In this document: positions 61,806 through 64,000 of the stretch, piece after piece | How the letters are laid out: every line of letters starts with the position of its first letter | Numbering within the stretch: the stretch's first letter is position 1 | NCBI GenBank assembly: GCA_963070105.1 | Contig: OY718805.1 | Span: 4,088,001-4,152,000, forward strand | Source of the DNA: Litomosoides sigmodontis | Lineage: Eukaryota > Nematoda > Chromadorea > Rhabditida > Onchocercidae | Direction of reading: 5' to 3' | DNA length: 64,000 nt | Translations under genes and position numbers: made by a program | The notes under the pieces: generated by a model | Databases searched by the model: none | What the model saw: only the letters and a program-made list of their open reading frames with translations | Told to the model about the DNA's origin: nothing

Positions 61806-63142
61806 GTGAGGCTCAGTGTAAACAATAAACAAGTCATATGGAAATCTCAACGAGGGCAGCCTGAGCATTGTCGAAATGCGTTGCTTCTATCAGATGTTTT
61901 TCCGTTGCAACCATTTTTTTCTTCCTTCATTTTCTGTTCACACTTTTCCCAAGCAATGACTCATGCAATTCTCATTTGATTTCACATTTGAGGCTTTAAA
62001 GGAGCAACCAACGTACGTGTAAAATGATACTTGCCAGAAATCATATCCCAATTTTATAACAAATTATACGTCGAAACAAAGATGAATGAATATGCCGAAT
62101 GATGTAAATGCATTTTGAATATAGCAACGATAGTGCAGCGAGTGATAGCAATTGCTTTCGTTCTTGTGTGTTGAAAGTTTCAGGAAAAACAGATTGCACA
62201 ATTATTAATTTCAATCGAAAAACGAGTTATGATAATGTTTGTCCGTTCCTCACAACTTCCTTCTGAAATACCGATGTGAAGTTTTAGTTGACAGCGAGAG
62301 AGAGGCAGAGGGAAAGAGAGAGGGAATGGGCAAATATCACGATGAATAATTGTCATATAAATAATCAAAGATGCTACTTGAGAGATAGAAGGTAAAGTTC
62401 GTGATCGAGAAAATTCTTTCACGTACCGATATCGCAGATCAATGGCTGTTTTCACGTATTTGGACGATGTACTTCAAAAATATCGTGTGGCACGAGTTCC
62501 ATTGTTTTTGTGTCTTCCTCCTCCTTCTTTTTACCTTAATAGCAATGCATGCTGCTTGCCTCTAATGTTGCACTCATACAAACTGCACTTGCCAATTGTA
62601 AGTCAAAGTTTGCGTTTAATTTCATTAATAATTTAATTGCACTAAGCGTCTTTAGTAAGTTACGTTTCGAAATGCTTTTTAGGAGAAATAAATGTTAAAA
62701 TGGTTTTCAGGCATAGGAATAACACTTACACCATCGATGTTCGGAAAGTAGCACTATTGATAGGCCGAAGGTAAACAAAACTGATAAAAAACCCAACACA
62801 ATGTATGAAATATGTAAAGCAAGCAGTCCTCCTACAATTCGAGCATAGAAGGATCACTTCCAGCAAGGAGGACAATTGCTTATCGCTTAAATGACCTTTC
62901 GTCCGTAATCTTAACTATCTGTTCATTCTCTGCCGTAAGCACGACTATTTCCACTGAGCTTCTTTCATTTAGCTACTAAATTTACCAATTTAGCACTCGT
63001 AACTTCGTCGGTTCTCCTCTACCTTTCCTTTCATCACAATCAATTAAATCAGCAATCTCCCTTCTCTCTGCTAATTTAGATTTAGCAGCTCTCTCGTTCA
63101 AATAGCCTAGACAATTAAACCATAAAATTCACAAAAACCCGT

Positions 63143-63165
63143 ACACACACACACACACACACACA
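63143..63165. repeat. (AC)n microsatellite
   Basis: Eleven CA units just left of the candidate small secreted protein. Confidence 0.95.
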
Positions 63166-63229
63166 TGCACACTTCCTCTGATATTCTTTCACAACTTCAA
63201 TCTAATTGTATCTTCACGAAAATTAACTT

Positions 63230-63496
63230 TCATCCAAATTTTTTACATTCATTTCGTTCCGCATTATGGGTAGATGAATATGCTGCCTGTCGTCTGTCTA
63301 TGTTCCGCTTATGGCAGACAGAGCCATCTATAGTAACATTAAAATTTCTATAGGCAAATTGACCTCGTAGTTGAAATTTTTTCATCGTTTCAGTGAGAAT
63401 AATTGTAAAATTGATGGGAATTGATCCTTCCCCTAACACTAAATTGATATCAATGAATAATGTTAATGCGACAATCGACCACCAAATATATTCCAT
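63230..63496 (-). CDS. Candidate small secreted protein
   Basis: The ATG at 63496 lies 4 nt after an attgctag acceptor, as for a trans-spliced start. The first 22 residues form a signal peptide (MEYIWWSIVALTLFIDINLV). The rest, if unspliced, is 66 residues with two N-glycosylation sites (NFT, NVT), one short strand-like block (FQLRGQFAYRNFNVTI) and two Cys, ending ECKKFG at TGA. A donor-like GAAT|gtaaaa near the end could instead lead to further exons, for example one at about 62743-62793 flanked by tttatcag and gtgtaagtg. Family not recognised. Confidence 0.45.
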   Translation of the reverse strand: MEYIWWSIVALTLFIDINLVLGEGSIPINFTIILTETMKKFQLRGQFAYRNFNVTIDGSVCHKRNIDRRQAAYSSTHNAERNECKKFG

Positions 63497-63599
63497 TTTT
63501 CTAGCAATAATTAAACATTGCAAAATCACTATCCTATTTACAAATTTCATTTATGCTTTTTTAAACAATCAAACGACTCACAAATGTTGCAGGTGAAGA

Positions 63600-63649
63600 A
63601 TGGATATGGGCACTGCTGCTAGAACACTGCTTGCTTCATCAAAATTTAA
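63600..63649 (+). CDS. Probable first coding exon of a gene leaving the window
   Basis: A strong acceptor (aatgttgcag, ending 63592) is followed after 7 nt by ATG. The frame MDMGTAARTLLASSKF then runs to a donor TTTAA|gtatgc at 63650 in phase 2. The leader-like sequence and the acceptor just upstream suit a trans-spliced start. No second exon is seen before 64000, so the gene continues to the right. Product unknown. Confidence 0.45.
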
Positions 63650-64000
63650 GTATGCAAAATTTACTCATTCTAATATTTGTTTAATTCAAAAGAAATAACA
63701 TTATGAAGTGCCTATTCCAACTAATTAGATAATTCTTTTTTCGCATCCTACTCACTTTATTTTATTTCAACTTGTGAGGAGATTTAGGACACTAAATATG
63801 TAGCATCTGCTAAATTGTCAGGGAATTTTTCATGTTTCTGCCAAAATCACAACGTTCGTTTAATCTCGAATTAATGAATTAAATAATTGAGGCTAAAAAA
63901 GTCAGGGATATAAGTTTTAACGTTTTGTGTTAATTTTGAAAATACAACGAATAGGGAGCTTGAATGGAAGTCAGTCCGTTATCTTTTTCAGTTTACTAAA

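Larger units (their letters stand above)
58783..63229. other. Repeat-rich region with only weak small ORFs
   Basis: About 4.4 kb with a C19 run (59300-59318), CT tract (60157-60186), GA tract (61163-61198), CT-rich patch (61488-61532), GA patch (62296-62322) and AC run (63143-63165). Besides the two small ORFs listed separately, no exon with splice and coding support was found. Confidence 0.5.

Overview
The window looks like nuclear DNA of a nematode. It is AT-rich and gene-sparse. Genes are broken into many short exons with strong TTTCAG/TTGCAG-type acceptors. Several start codons lie only 1 to 20 nt after such an acceptor, as expected for spliced-leader trans-splicing. No bacterial-type genes, rRNA, tRNA or CRISPR arrays were seen. 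The exact lineage cannot be fixed from the sequence; a parasitic, spirurid-like nematode is a guess from AT content and intron style. All gene models below were built by hand from splice sites, reading-frame phase and family conservation.

Layout. 1-2158: mostly non-coding, with one doubtful exon near the left edge. 2159-17504 (-): an anoctamin (TMEM16) gene with a complete transmembrane core and an unusual N-terminal array of eleven short phase-1 exons, four of which are diverged copies of one cassette. 17575-24500 (-): a 16-exon gene for a secreted, cysteine-rich protein of about 917 aa built of repeated modules with a CCC motif; I do not recognise the family. Its stop codon is only about 50 bp from the first acceptor of the anoctamin, so the two may form an operon or a fused transcript. 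25238-26724 (+): a divergently transcribed secreted Cys/Gln-rich protein. 27670-29679 (-): an unknown Ser-rich protein with a basic NLS-like patch and a C-terminal coiled coil. 30923-33477 (-): BCCIP/Bcp1 homologue. 35529-37899 (+): a divergent aquaporin with NPV and NPL motifs. 38160-38930 (-): open but broken coding-like remnant. 39222-40742 (+): ALYREF/THO4 mRNA export adaptor. 41978-42806 (-): an 84-aa single-pass membrane protein. 45405-47553 (-): a secreted four-EF-hand protein. 47554-53676: a 6 kb stretch without a convincing gene. 53677-54255 (-): Abitram/Simiate (FAM206A). 55690-58782 (-): an ANKRD13C-like protein. 58783-63229: repeats and weak small ORFs. At the right edge there is a candidate secreted small protein (-) and a probable first exon of a + strand gene that runs out of the window.

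The genes do not form one pathway. They are mostly housekeeping animal genes (mRNA export, BRCA2/p21-interacting ribosome factor, ER chaperone-like, ion/lipid transport) with nematode-type secreted proteins between them. The most distinctive part is 14.3-25 kb: a large cysteine-rich repeat protein, its divergent secreted neighbour, and the exon-duplicated anoctamin N-terminus that directly follows it on the same strand.
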